A stretch of DNA of 64,000 nt, from positions 125,350-189,349 of the forward strand of contig PLWS01000003.1 in assembly GCA_003151115.1 (NCBI GenBank), given 5' to 3'. Both the position numbers and the translations under genes were made by a program. The stretch is from Vulcanimicrobiota bacterium. Its GTDB lineage: Bacteria; Vulcanimicrobiota; Vulcanimicrobiia; Vulcanimicrobiales; Vulcanimicrobiaceae. Shown here in pieces: positions 30,600 to 39,844 of the stretch; the stretch's first letter is position 1, and each line of letters begins with the position of its first letter. The notes under the pieces were generated by a model. That model did no database searches. It was given only the letters and a program-made list of their open reading frames with translations, and was not told the DNA's origin.

Positions 30600-31101
30600 C
30601 CTCGGGCGTGTCGTCGTAGAACTCGTCCGTATCGAGGATCTCGACTTGGATGCGGCCTTCCGCAGTTGCCCGGACGATCGTACGAAGTGCCTGCGCAACG
30701 CGTCCGCCGCGTCCGATCACTTTTCCGATATCCTCGGGATCGACGGCCAGCTCGATCAGCGCTTGCTCGCCGTTCTCCGCCGGATAGCTTTCGATCTTCA
30801 CGACGTCCGTTTTTTCGACCAATTTCTTGGCGAGGAATTCCAACAATTCGCCGGCGCGTTTTTGCGCAGCGGCCGGATCTTCGGGAGCGCCGCGCCGCGG
30901 GGGCGGGCGCCGGAACGTTCTCGGGCCGCCGGTGCTGCCGCTGCCGACAGACGATCTGCGGCGCGGCGGACCTTCGTCTTCGGGCTCGACGTCGTCGATG
31001 ATCGTTTCGTTCGAAGCGATGCGGCGGCCGCCCAGTGTAGAACGCCGTTCAGCTTCCTCTTCGTCGCTGAATAAACCGAATTCGTCGTCGAATGCGCTCA
31101 T
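30592..31101 (-). CDS. KH-domain RNA-binding protein (KhpA-like) with N-terminal extension
   Basis: [34 protein letters not shown]; located between rimM and rpsP. Confidence 0.88.
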   Translation of the reverse strand: MSAFDDEFGLFSDEEEAERRSTLGGRRIASNETIIDDVEPEDEGPPRRRSSVGSGSTGGPRTFRRPPPRRGAPEDPAAAQKRAGELLEFLAKKLVEKTDVVKIESYPAENGEQALIELAVDPEDIGKVIGRGGRVAQALRTIVRATAEGRIQVEILDTDEFYDDTPEDE

Positions 31102-31361
31102 CGGCCTTCGCTGACAGCCTTTTCGATGATGCCTTTTTCGGTGAACAGACGCCGCACGGTATCCGAGGGCTGGGCGCCCTTGGCGAGCCATGCCTTCGCC
31201 TTTTCTTCGTTGACGACGATCGTGCGCGGCTCGGTTCGCGGGTTGTAATGCCCGAGAATCTCGATGAAACGGCCGTCGCGCGGCGCGCGCTGATCCGCCA
31301 CAACGAAGCGGTACGTCGGTTGTTTCTTGGCGCCCATGCGCCTAAGTCTAATCTTAACCAC
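31098..31361 (-). CDS. rpsP: 30S ribosomal protein S16
   Basis: [45 protein letters not shown]. Confidence 0.96.
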   Translation of the reverse strand: MVKIRLRRMGAKKQPTYRFVVADQRAPRDGRFIEILGHYNPRTEPRTIVVNEEKAKAWLAKGAQPSDTVRRLFTEKGIIEKAVSEGR

Positions 31362-32691
31362 TAGAATTACTCCGTAACTTCCTGAGCTTGTTCCCAAACC
31401 CCATTTGCTTCATCATTTTGCGCGATTCGTCAAAGCGCTTGACCAGGCGGTTGACATCGGCGACCTGCGTACCACTGCCCGCTGCGATACGTTTGCGGCG
31501 CGAACCGTTGAGCAGCGCGGGGTCCCGCCGTTCGCGCGCGGTCATCGAACAGATTATCGCTTCGATCTGCTTGACGTCCCGCTCGGGGATTTCGAAGTCT
31601 TTGGGCAGCGCGCGCGACAGACCGGGAATCATTTTGAGGATTTCCCCCATCGATCCCATTCGGCGGATCTGCCGCATCTGTTCGAGGAAATCGTCGAGCG
31701 TGAACTGCTGCTTGAGCAGTTTTTGCTCGATCGCCTTGGCCTGATCTTCGCTGTAAACGCTCTGCGTCCGCTCGATGAGCGTCAGCACGTCGCCCATGCC
31801 GAGGATTCGCGAGGCGAGCCTGTCCGGATGGAAAGGCTCGAGCGCCGAAAGTTTTTCGCCTATGCCGGCAAATTTGATCGGGGCGCCCGTGACAGTATAC
31901 ATGGAAAGCGCCGCGCCGCCGCGCGCGTCGCCATCGAGTTTGGTGAGTATCACGCCTGTAATGCCGAGCCGGTCGTGGAAGCCCTTGGCGACGCTGGTGG
32001 CCTCCTGGCCGGTCATTGCGTCGGCGACCAGCAAAATCTCGGCCGGGGCAACGGCCGACTTGATCGCGGCCAGCTCGTCCATCAGGGTTTCGTCGATCTG
32101 CAGCCGCCCGGCGGTGTCCAGAATGACCGTCGAGAGGCCGAGACGGCGCGCTTCGATGACGGATTCGCGCGCGATGTCGACGGGATTGGCCGCGCCCTTT
32201 TCAAAAACGGGGATATCGATCTGCTTGCCGATCGTTTGCAGCTGCGCGATCGCCGCCGGACGATAGACGTCGGCCGCCACCAGCAGCGAGCGCCGTCCCT
32301 GGTCTTTCAGGCGCAGCGCGAGTTTGCCGGCCTGCGTCGTCTTGCCCGAACCTTGCAATCCGACGAGCATGATGACCGACGGCGGTGGATCGGAAAACCG
32401 CAGGCGCGATTCCGGCGATCCCGCCGGCGGGCCGAGCAAGTCGATGAGTTCGGCGTGCACGATCTTGACGATCGTTTGCGCCGGCGAAAGCGACGCCAGC
32501 ACGTCCGCACCGACGGCTTTTTCCCTAACGCGTGTAACGAAAGTTTTGGCGACGGCGAGCGAAACGTCGGCCTCAAGCAAAGCGATGCGCACTTCGCGCA
32601 TCACTTCGTTGACATCACCTTCGCTGAGCCGGCCGCGGCCGCTCAGCCGGGAAAAGATCGCGCCTAAGCGATCGGAGAGCGTTTCAAACAA
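31354..32691 (-). CDS. ffh: Signal recognition particle protein
   Basis: [27 protein letters not shown]...[15 protein letters not shown]...DTAGRLQID...[15 protein letters not shown]. Confidence 0.97.
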   Translation of the reverse strand: MFETLSDRLGAIFSRLSGRGRLSEGDVNEVMREVRIALLEADVSLAVAKTFVTRVREKAVGADVLASLSPAQTIVKIVHAELIDLLGPPAGSPESRLRFSDPPPSVIMLVGLQGSGKTTQAGKLALRLKDQGRRSLLVAADVYRPAAIAQLQTIGKQIDIPVFEKGAANPVDIARESVIEARRLGLSTVILDTAGRLQIDETLMDELAAIKSAVAPAEILLVADAMTGQEATSVAKGFHDRLGITGVILTKLDGDARGGAALSMYTVTGAPIKFAGIGEKLSALEPFHPDRLASRILGMGDVLTLIERTQSVYSEDQAKAIEQKLLKQQFTLDDFLEQMRQIRRMGSMGEILKMIPGLSRALPKDFEIPERDVKQIEAIICSMTARERRDPALLNGSRRKRIAAGSGTQVADVNRLVKRFDESRKMMKQMGFGNKLRKLRSNSSG

Positions 32692-32694
32692 AGG

Positions 32695-32934
32695 TCACTC
32701 TTTGGTGCTGGTCTCCTCGATGCGTTTGACGGCGTCGCCGACGGTCTTGATCTTCTCAGCTTCTTCGTCGGGAATGTCGATGTTGAACTCCGTCTCGAAG
32801 GCCATCACCAGTTCAACTTGATCGAGTGAATCCGCACCGAGGTCGTCGGTAATCGATGCTTCGGGCGTTACTTCAGATTCGTCGACACCGAGCTGCTCGA
32901 CGATGATCTTCTTGACTTTATCGAACGTGGACAT
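32695..32934 (-). CDS. acpP: Acyl carrier protein
   Basis: [33 protein letters not shown]. Confidence 0.97.
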   Translation of the reverse strand: MSTFDKVKKIIVEQLGVDESEVTPEASITDDLGADSLDQVELVMAFETEFNIDIPDEEAEKIKTVGDAVKRIEETSTKE

Positions 32935-32941
32935 ATGTCTC

Positions 32942-33688
32942 CTACATTACAACTCCGCCGTCGACCACGAGCGTCTGGCCCGTTACGTAGGCGGCGGCAT
33001 CCGAGCAAAGAAAGCGCACTACTCCGCTGACATCTTCCGGTCTTCCGGCGCGCCCGAGCGCCGTCTGTTTCAATAAATATTCCCTGGCGGCGTCCGGCAT
33101 TTTTTCGGTCATCGACGTTTCGATCAAGCCGGGCGCGACGGCGTTGACTCTTATGTTCCTCGAACCCAATTCCTTTGCTAGGGACTTGGTAAGCCCGAGC
33201 AGACCCGCCTTCGAGGCTGCATAGACCGCTTGACCCGCGTTGCCCGTCAACCCCACGATGCTCGAAACGAGCACGATCGAGCCGCCGTGCTGCTTCATCA
33301 TCGGCTTCGCGGCGGCGGCGCAAAGGAAGAACGCCGACTTCAGGTTGACCGAAAGCAGCTGATCGAGAACGTCGCTTTTGAGCCGCAAGATCAGCCCGTC
33401 TCGCGATTGGCCCGCATTGCCGATCGCGAAGTCGAGGCGGCCGAACTTCTCGACGGTTTTCGCAACAAACGAATCGACCGTGGCGCGATCAGCAACGTCG
33501 CCGGTCATCACGACGACCTCTACGCCTGCCCAAGCTTTGCGGCATTCCGAAGCCGTTGCCTCGAGCGCCGCGTGATCTCGGCCCGCCAACGCGACCGACG
33601 CGCCGTGCTTGGCGAGGTCCACCGCAATCGCGCGGCCGATGCCGCGGCTCGCGCCCGTTATCAGCGCCGTCTTGCCTTCGAACGTCAC
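32942..33688 (-). CDS. fabG: 3-oxoacyl-ACP reductase
   Basis: [27 protein letters not shown]...[32 protein letters not shown]. Confidence 0.94.
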   Translation of the reverse strand: MTFEGKTALITGASRGIGRAIAVDLAKHGASVALAGRDHAALEATASECRKAWAGVEVVVMTGDVADRATVDSFVAKTVEKFGRLDFAIGNAGQSRDGLILRLKSDVLDQLLSVNLKSAFFLCAAAAKPMMKQHGGSIVLVSSIVGLTGNAGQAVYAASKAGLLGLTKSLAKELGSRNIRVNAVAPGLIETSMTEKMPDAAREYLLKQTALGRAGRPEDVSGVVRFLCSDAAAYVTGQTLVVDGGVVM

Positions 33689-34638
33689 GCGTGCACGCTC
33701 AATTTTTCGCGGAGCTTTTCGACGCCGGCAAAATCGGTGACGTTCAGCACTTCGGGTGCATTGGGCAAACGCCGCATCAACGGTCCGAGCACCGGCGACG
33801 CGCCGAATTCAACGATGAGATCCAGATCGTAGGTCAACAGCGCCTGCGCCGTCTCGTGCCAACGCACTTCCTGCGTGACCGAGCGGATCAGATTGCTCTT
33901 GATCGTTTGCACGTCGCGGTACGGCTTCGCGTCTACGTTTGAAACGACATCGAACGCCGGCACTGCGAAATGCGCTCCGTTGACGGCCGGCGCGAATCTT
34001 TCCGCCGCCGGCTCCATCAAGCGGCTGTGCCACGCGCCGGAAACGTTGAGGGGAACGACTCTTTTCGCCCCCTGCTCCAGCATCGCGTCAGCAGCAGCCT
34101 GCACGGCGGCCGCGTCGCCGCTGATCACGATCTGCGCCGGCGAATTGAAGTTGGCCAATTGTACGCGTCCTCCGGTTTCTGTTTGCACGCGCGAGACGAC
34201 ATCGCGGATCCGGTCGGCGTCCAATCCTAATACGGCGGTCATTCCGCCCGGCGCGAGCTCCGCGGCATGCTGCATCGCCTTGCCGCGCGCGTCGACGAGA
34301 CGGAGCGCATCTTCAAAACTGAGCGAACCGGAAATCGTCAAGCTGCAGAATTCGCCGAACGAATGGCCGGCACTCACCACAGGCTTAAGGGCTTCGCCGG
34401 CGGCATAATACAGCGCGAGGTTCGTCACGAAGATCGCGGGCTGGCTGAATTGCGTTTCCCGGAGCTTCGCTTCGGGTCCGCGTGTTTGCAACTCGAGCAA
34501 ATCGTAACCGAGCGTCTGTGCGGCGTGCTCGAAAAGATCCCGGGCGGCCGGTGACCTCTCCGCGACGCCGGCGCCCATGCCAACGACCTGCGAGCCCTGG
34601 CCGGGAAAAATCGCCGCGAACTTCACGCCCATCGCCAC
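33685..34638 (-). CDS. fabD: Malonyl CoA-ACP transacylase
   Basis: AAIFPGQGSQVVGMG...SAGHSFGEFCSL. Confidence 0.94.
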   Translation of the reverse strand: MAMGVKFAAIFPGQGSQVVGMGAGVAERSPAARDLFEHAAQTLGYDLLELQTRGPEAKLRETQFSQPAIFVTNLALYYAAGEALKPVVSAGHSFGEFCSLTISGSLSFEDALRLVDARGKAMQHAAELAPGGMTAVLGLDADRIRDVVSRVQTETGGRVQLANFNSPAQIVISGDAAAVQAAADAMLEQGAKRVVPLNVSGAWHSRLMEPAAERFAPAVNGAHFAVPAFDVVSNVDAKPYRDVQTIKSNLIRSVTQEVRWHETAQALLTYDLDLIVEFGASPVLGPLMRRLPNAPEVLNVTDFAGVEKLREKLSVHA

Positions 34639-35603
34639 GCGACGGCTCCCCAGGACAGGCCGCCGCCAAACCCTACGAAGACAATGATATCTCCGGCTTT
34701 AATTCTGCCCGCGCGCAGCGCTTCGGAAAGCGCTATGGGAATCGAAGCAGCCGACGTGTTGCCGTATTCTTCAATGTTCACGATGACTTTATCATCGGGC
34801 ATGTCCAAGTATTTTGCGGCCGCGTCGATGATGCGTCTGTTCGCTTGATGGGGTATCAGCCAATCCACGTCGCTCTTTTGCAGGCCGGCATTGCGCAGTG
34901 CGATGTCGGTTGACTCGATCATTTTGGTCACCGCGAACTTGAATATCTCGCGACCTTCCATGCGGAGGTACTGTTCGCCGGCCTGCAAGGATTCCGCCGT
35001 GAACGGCCGGCGCGAACCGCCCCCGAGCAGGCAGAGCATTTCCGGACGCCGCCCGTCCGCGCCCAACTCGCTGGAAAGAAACGAATTCTCCGCCGACGCT
35101 TCCAAGACGACCGCGCCGGCGCCGTCGCCGAAAAGGATCGCGGTACTGCGGTCGGTGCGATCGACGATCTTGCTCAGCGTTTCGGCACCGATCAGCATGA
35201 TCCGCGAATAGATGCCCGACTGGATCAAGCCCGAGGCCATCGTGAGCCCATAGATAAAACCGCTGCATGCGATCTCCATGTCGAATGCAGGTTTACCAGT
35301 CGCTCCCAACTGCGCCGCCAGGATGCATGCCGTTGCCGGAAAGGCGTAATCGGGAGTCGATGTGGCGACGATGAAACAGTCGATGTCGGATGGCGCGATC
35401 TTGCCGTTCCTTAAGGCGTCGCGCGCGGCAGCGATACAGAGATCGCTGGTGGCTTCCTCCGGCGCGGCGATATGCCGGCGTTTCATCCCGGTGCGCGTGG
35501 TAATCCACTCGTCGGACGTATCCAGCGTCTTTTCGAGGTCTTCGTTCGTCAGAATAGCGGCCGGCGCGTAATGGCCAACCGCGCTGATCTTGACGCCGTT
35601 CAA
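34623..35603 (-). CDS. fabH: 3-oxoacyl-ACP synthase III
   Basis: DEWITTRTGMKRRHIA...FDMEIACSGFIYGLTMASGLI...IPHQANRRIIDAAAK...YGNTSAASIPIALSEA. Confidence 0.95.
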   Translation of the reverse strand: MNGVKISAVGHYAPAAILTNEDLEKTLDTSDEWITTRTGMKRRHIAAPEEATSDLCIAAARDALRNGKIAPSDIDCFIVATSTPDYAFPATACILAAQLGATGKPAFDMEIACSGFIYGLTMASGLIQSGIYSRIMLIGAETLSKIVDRTDRSTAILFGDGAGAVVLEASAENSFLSSELGADGRRPEMLCLLGGGSRRPFTAESLQAGEQYLRMEGREIFKFAVTKMIESTDIALRNAGLQKSDVDWLIPHQANRRIIDAAAKYLDMPDDKVIVNIEEYGNTSAASIPIALSEALRAGRIKAGDIIVFVGFGGGLSWGAVAWRWA

Positions 35604-35612
35604 AGGTGGCGC

Positions 35613-35816
35613 CTAGGTCTGCTTCTGCCGGCGATCATCCTTTATCTCGACCACTTGTCGTCCGGCATACGTGCCGCACTTTTCGCACACAAAGTGCGGG
35701 CGCTTGGCCGCGTGGCACTGCGGACACTCTTCGGTCGTCACCCGGTTGAGCTTCCAATTAGCGGCGCGCCGGCTGCGCGTCTTGCTGCGGGGGGTCTTCC
35801 ATTTTAAGTTAGCCAC
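35613..35816 (-). CDS. rpmF: 50S ribosomal protein L32
   Basis: KTRSRRAANWKLNRVTTEECPQCHAAKRPHFVCEKCGTYAGRQVVEI. Confidence 0.92.
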   Translation of the reverse strand: MANLKWKTPRSKTRSRRAANWKLNRVTTEECPQCHAAKRPHFVCEKCGTYAGRQVVEIKDDRRQKQT

Positions 35817-36279
35817 TCGTCTCTCCGTTACACTCGCACTCTTTGCTGTTTCTGTTCTCTCCGCAGCGCGGACAGATGCCTTTACAATCCTCTTTGCACA
35901 GCAGCCCGATCGGTATCGCGCTGTAAATCAGTTGCGCGGCCAGGTCGGCGACGTCCAGGCGGCCTGCCGTCAGAACGTTGCTTTCCTCGAACGGACCATT
36001 TTGCAGACTCGCGCCCGCTTCGACCTGCTCGTCGACTCTCACGTGCATGTCCTCGGCCACTGCGCCTAAGCACCGGGCACACTCGGTGCGTAGGGGCACG
36101 TCGATCGTGCCCTTGATCTCCAGCAGCTCGCCGGCCCCTTGGAGCTCGAGATGGACCGCGGCCGCTTCGGGAAACACGACCCCCTCGAACGGGGCCACCG
36201 GAACGCGGTCGTCCACCACGAGACCCCGGCGGTTGCCCGCCAGCAGTCCACTGACGTCTATCTTGTGCGCAGAGCCCAT
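35809..36279 (-). CDS. DUF177/YceD family protein
   Basis: TECARCLGAVAEDMHVRVDEQ...GLLCKEDCKGICPRCGENRNSKECEC, next to rpmF; true start (MGSAHKIDVSGLL) lies well inside the 37251 ORF. Confidence 0.88.
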   Translation of the reverse strand: MGSAHKIDVSGLLAGNRRGLVVDDRVPVAPFEGVVFPEAAAVHLELQGAGELLEIKGTIDVPLRTECARCLGAVAEDMHVRVDEQVEAGASLQNGPFEESNVLTAGRLDVADLAAQLIYSAIPIGLLCKEDCKGICPRCGENRNSKECECNGETSG

Positions 36280-36414
36280 AACATAGAGGAAGGCCCCGGC
36301 GGGGGCCCTCCAAACTCGACCCATTGTAGACCCGCCCCAGGGCCTTGTCAAACGCGTTGGTCGGCGGGGTATGATATACTTGACAAACTGACCCCTTTCT
36401 GCCATACTTGTGGC

Positions 36415-37362
36415 ATGGCGAAGCAACCGATTCCCAAGACTATGATCGCGGCGGTCAAGCAGTTTGCGGACCCGCAGGTCGCCCATGACTTTTTCGTCCA
36501 AATGCGCTGGCCGCACGGCGTGGCTTGCCCGCGCATGGGTTGCGGATCGGCGGACGTTACCTATCTTGCCACGTACCGCCGTTGGAACTGCAAGGAGTGC
36601 AAGCGGCAGTTCACGGCTAAGGTCGGAACGATCTTTGAAGATTCTCCGATTGGCCTCGACAAGTGGCTCCCCGCGTTTTGGCTGATCGCCAGCAACCGTA
36701 ACGGAATCTCGTCGCACGAACTTGGACGGGCGCTTGAGATCACGCAAAAGACGGCGTGGTTTATGCTGCACCGTATCCGTGAAGCGATGAAGAACGAGAA
36801 CCTTGACCCGCTGACCGGGACCATCGAGGTTGACGAAGCCTACATTGGCGGTAAGTGGGAGAACAAGCCGAAGGCCGTCCGTCGTGCGGCGGGATGGTAC
36901 GGTAAGGCAGAACACTACAAGTCCAAAACGACGGTCTTCGGAATGGTCCAGCGCGGCGGTCGAGTTCGCGCCTGGAAAGTTCCTGATGCGACGAAGAAAA
37001 CGCTCCTGCCGAAGCTGCGCGATAGCATCCACTATGACGCTACGGTGTACTCCGATTCGGCCACGGCATATACCCATATAGACGAGTATTTCTTGCAACA
37101 TTCGACCGTGAATCATTCGATGGAAGAGTACGTTCGCGGGAACGTACATACGAATAATATCGAGTGCTTCTGGGCCGTGCTGAAGCGCACCATCGGCGGA
37201 ACGTACACGCACGTTAATCCTCGTCACCTTGACCGCTATCTTGCGGAACAAGTCTTTCGCTTTGACGAGCGAGAGAATACCGATGGACCGCGCTTTGCCA
37301 AAGCGACAAAGCAGGCAGACGGGAAGCGTCTTACTTACAAAGCATTGATCGCTAAGTCATAG
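36415..37362 (+). CDS. IS1595-family transposase
   Basis: N-terminal zinc ribbon (CPRMGCG...WNCKECKRQFTAKVGTIFEDS), EVDEAYIGGKWENK, VYSDSATAY, RGNVHTNNIECFWAVLKRTIGGTYTHVNPRHLDRYLAEQVFRF. Confidence 0.95.
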   Translation: MAKQPIPKTMIAAVKQFADPQVAHDFFVQMRWPHGVACPRMGCGSADVTYLATYRRWNCKECKRQFTAKVGTIFEDSPIGLDKWLPAFWLIASNRNGISSHELGRALEITQKTAWFMLHRIREAMKNENLDPLTGTIEVDEAYIGGKWENKPKAVRRAAGWYGKAEHYKSKTTVFGMVQRGGRVRAWKVPDATKKTLLPKLRDSIHYDATVYSDSATAYTHIDEYFLQHSTVNHSMEEYVRGNVHTNNIECFWAVLKRTIGGTYTHVNPRHLDRYLAEQVFRFDERENTDGPRFAKATKQADGKRLTYKALIAKS

Positions 37363-37973
37363 TGCCCCGTCCCTGGAAGAGCAATAACAAGAATAGCATT
37401 AGCGGCGGCTCCAGGGCGATTCTAAATAGCCCTGTTTGCGCGGCGCTTTTAGGGGCGGTTGTTGCGGAATGGTCAGGAGCCGAATCGCAGCTTGGGATTA
37501 TTTACTCTGAACTGATCGTAGGAACGACAATGGCTGGAGTTCCGATTGCTGCTGGTGCCTGGTCCGCGATGGAAACCTTTGATATGATTTCAAACTTTGA
37601 TCAGAAGCGGAAGATGCTCGTCAAGGCAGCCGAACGCAGAGGCTTAGAGGCTAGCATTGTTGAGGATTTAGACAAACTCCTAAAGGCGCTTCAAAAGGCC
37701 GGTAAGTCCAGAATCGCAGCTGCTCATGGGCGATGGGGAGTAGATCAAACCGCCTACCCGGAGAGTTTGATATGGACGCCCACGGCTGGCGGCGTCGGAG
37801 AAGCGATGGTATATGACGCCTCGGACTTCGAAGCAGACATAAATCGAATCGCCCAAAGGTCCGGAGAGCTAATGGCGTTTTGGCGGGTGACACTCCATCC
37901 AAAGCTCGAAGTCGCGACGAAGTGGTATATCAAGCACCTGCGATCCATGAAGGATTTCGAGGACCCCGCCTAA
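37362..37973 (+). CDS. IS passenger protein; HEPN-like (Rx4H motif)
   Basis: GTG start overlaps transposase stop (TAGTG); helical protein with KSRIAAAHGRW. Confidence 0.6.
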   Translation: MPRPWKSNNKNSISGGSRAILNSPVCAALLGAVVAEWSGAESQLGIIYSELIVGTTMAGVPIAAGAWSAMETFDMISNFDQKRKMLVKAAERRGLEASIVEDLDKLLKALQKAGKSRIAAAHGRWGVDQTAYPESLIWTPTAGGVGEAMVYDASDFEADINRIAQRSGELMAFWRVTLHPKLEVATKWYIKHLRSMKDFEDPA

Positions 37974-38041
37974 CGCTTCTTCGCACTCACCACGACCCCG
38001 CTCATATCGAGGATCGTCGGTAAAGTAAAACCGCAGAAACT

Positions 38042-38218
38042 CTATCGCTTTTTCGTGGGGCGCTTGCGCTTCGCTGTCTTGCTCTTCGTTCGCTTGGCCT
38101 TCGGCGGTTTGGGCTTGATGTGCGCGACCGCCGACTTTGGGACGCGCGCGATCTTGCCGACCAGCTTTCCGAACTCGGCCAGCGGAATCAGAGGCTCTAG
38201 CGGCTTCTTGGCGGACAT
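38042..38218 (-). CDS. Small highly basic IS passenger protein
   Basis: MSAKKPLEPLIPLAEFGKLVGKIARVPKSAVAHIKPKPPKAKRTKSKTAKRKRPTKKR. Confidence 0.45.
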   Translation of the reverse strand: MSAKKPLEPLIPLAEFGKLVGKIARVPKSAVAHIKPKPPKAKRTKSKTAKRKRPTKKR

Positions 38219-38254
38219 TATCCGTATTGTAACACGCTTCGCCGGGAGGCTCTG

Positions 38255-38458
38255 ATGGACGGGATTGATCCTGAGAAACTGCGTCAAATGGGGGAACAGG
38301 CGCTTCGAAATCTTCTAGATACTCAGCGCGCCTACATACAAGAGCTGCTAGATAACGACGACGCGTTCGCTCCTGAGCAGCTTGCGAAAACGCGCGAGCA
38401 GCTTCGAATCTCGATTGCAGCCCTACACGAGCTTGGGGTTGAAGCGATTCGAAAATAG
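38255..38458 (+). CDS. Small helical IS passenger protein
   Basis: SD GGGAGG just upstream; MDGIDPEKLRQMGEQALRNLLDTQRAYIQELLDNDDAFAPEQLAKTREQLRISIAALHELGVEAIRK. Confidence 0.5.
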   Translation: MDGIDPEKLRQMGEQALRNLLDTQRAYIQELLDNDDAFAPEQLAKTREQLRISIAALHELGVEAIRK

Positions 38459-38567
38459 CCTCGTATTCGTCGGCCATGATCGCCGCGTGAAGCGCCTGCT
38501 CCCATCGCCGGGCTGATCCATAGTTTGCCATCTATATCAGACCCGGTCGGCGGTATAGACCTGCGTA

Positions 38568-39221
38568 ATGATCGAATCATCCAACCCCGCCGTCCGCGAC
38601 CTGGCCCGCCACGGCGTGGCCTACGCCCCTGAGATCGTCCGGGCGGCCGGCAAGCACGGGGTCAATGCCCAACTGCTGGCGGCCGTCGCCGCTCAAGAGA
38701 CCGGCGGCCCCGGCTCAAATGCCGGGAGCAATATCGTGGGTGACGGCGGACACGGGCACGGCCTCTTCCAGATAGACGATCGCTGGCACGCTTTCGCGCG
38801 CAACCCTGCCGCCATGGATCCACAGGCGAACGCCGACTACGCAGCCGGGATGATCTCCGGACTGCTCCGGCGCTACGGCGGCAACGTTCACAAGGCGCTT
38901 TCCGCATATAATGCCGGCGATCCGAATGCGACCGGGACGATCACGCCGTGGCAAGACGGCCGGAAGCTCGGATATGCGGACTCCGTCATGCGACACTATG
39001 CCCAGCTCGGCGGAGCGCCCCAAGATTTTACCGCCGAAAGCGCCACCGAGCAGCAAAACGTGAACCAGCTCGCGACGTTTGCATCGCTGATGCCGCCGCC
39101 CGCGCCGCAGGCCGCAAACGCGCACTCATTCCGGCAGCTCGCCGGCAGCGACAACGCTCATCCGGAATCGATCGTCGACGACAGCGATGACGATTCATCT
39201 CAAAGTGAAGGTGTAACATGA
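38568..39221 (+). CDS. Lytic transglycosylase (SLT-domain) protein
   Basis: LLAAVAAQETGGPGSN...GHGLFQIDDRWHAF...ANADYAAGMISGLLRRYGGNVHKALSAYNAGDP. Confidence 0.85.
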   Translation: MIESSNPAVRDLARHGVAYAPEIVRAAGKHGVNAQLLAAVAAQETGGPGSNAGSNIVGDGGHGHGLFQIDDRWHAFARNPAAMDPQANADYAAGMISGLLRRYGGNVHKALSAYNAGDPNATGTITPWQDGRKLGYADSVMRHYAQLGGAPQDFTAESATEQQNVNQLATFASLMPPPAPQAANAHSFRQLAGSDNAHPESIVDDSDDDSSQSEGVT

Positions 39222-39595
39222 GCTTCAATCTGATAGGCGGACTGCTGAACGCCGGCTTGGGCTTGATCGAAAGCGGCGGAAATCCGCTGGCCGCGATCGG
39301 CATGGGTTTGACAGGTGCCACGGGAGGCGCCACCGCCGGGAACGTTGCGGGCGCAGCCGGCAATGCCGGTCTCGGCGCGCTCAACGCGCAAGACGAGGCC
39401 TTCCAGCTCGCCATGTACGGCGAACAGATCCGTCATCAAGAAACGATGCAAGCGCAGTCCCAAGCATTCGATGAAATGATGGACGAAAAATCAGAATCCA
39501 TGCGCGAGGTGAATACGCCGCGTGACGTGCAAATGACTCAGCGCAAAGCCGACAACCAAATCACCAAGAAGTTCATCGAGTCGATCACCGAGTGA
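39218..39595 (+). CDS. Small Gly/Ala-rich hydrophobic + helical-tail protein
   Basis: 125 aa; start overlaps SLT stop (ATGA); C-terminal module shared with the next gene. Confidence 0.7.
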   Translation: MSFNLIGGLLNAGLGLIESGGNPLAAIGMGLTGATGGATAGNVAGAAGNAGLGALNAQDEAFQLAMYGEQIRHQETMQAQSQAFDEMMDEKSESMREVNTPRDVQMTQRKADNQITKKFIESITE

Positions 39596-39831
39596 CCGAA
39601 CCCGTTCGGCAAACCCCGCCTCGTTACGTCACGGCCCGCGGCTCCGCCAAGGCGGCCGCGGGCGCGGATCCGCAATCCGACGATGCCGTGGAAGCGGAGC
39701 GGGTAGCGTTCGATCTCCGCTTGGCCGAGCGCGCAGAACTTCTTCGTGAATCCAACGCCATGCGCGACATGATGCTGGCGCAACTCAAAGCCGACGACGA
39801 GGCTTTGAAAAAGTACATCGCGCTGATATAA
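39592..39831 (+). CDS. Small helical protein with paralogous C-terminal module
   Basis: 79 aa; start overlaps upstream stop (GTGA). Confidence 0.7.
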   Translation: MTEPVRQTPPRYVTARGSAKAAAGADPQSDDAVEAERVAFDLRLAERAELLRESNAMRDMMLAQLKADDEALKKYIALI

Positions 39832-39844
39832 TGGCCCCTGCCCC

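Larger units (their letters stand above)
36367..38544. mobile_element. Complete IS1595-family element with passenger genes
   Basis: TIR left GGGTATGATATACTTGACAAACT vs right-end reverse complement GGGTCTGATATAGATGGCAAACT (19/23); flanked by 8-bp direct repeats GGTCGGCG at 36359-36366 and 38545-38552. Confidence 0.92.

Noticed and set aside
31405-32667. 420-aa plus-strand ORF
   Set aside because: Antisense to ffh; shadow ORF.
36280-37251. N-terminal two-thirds of the 480-aa minus ORF 35809-37251
   Set aside because: Antisense to the IS transposase; the DUF177 protein starts at MGSAHKIDVSG (36279).
37869-38531. 220-aa minus ORF across the right part of the IS
   Set aside because: Overlaps the HEPN-like gene end and both small ORFs, and lacks a credible start; less convincing than the smaller ORFs.
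38568-39831. Calling the SLT cassette a type III secretion system part or phage lysis cassette
   Set aside because: No neighbouring secretion ATPase, needle, holin/spanin or phage genes in the window; kept as an unknown cassette.
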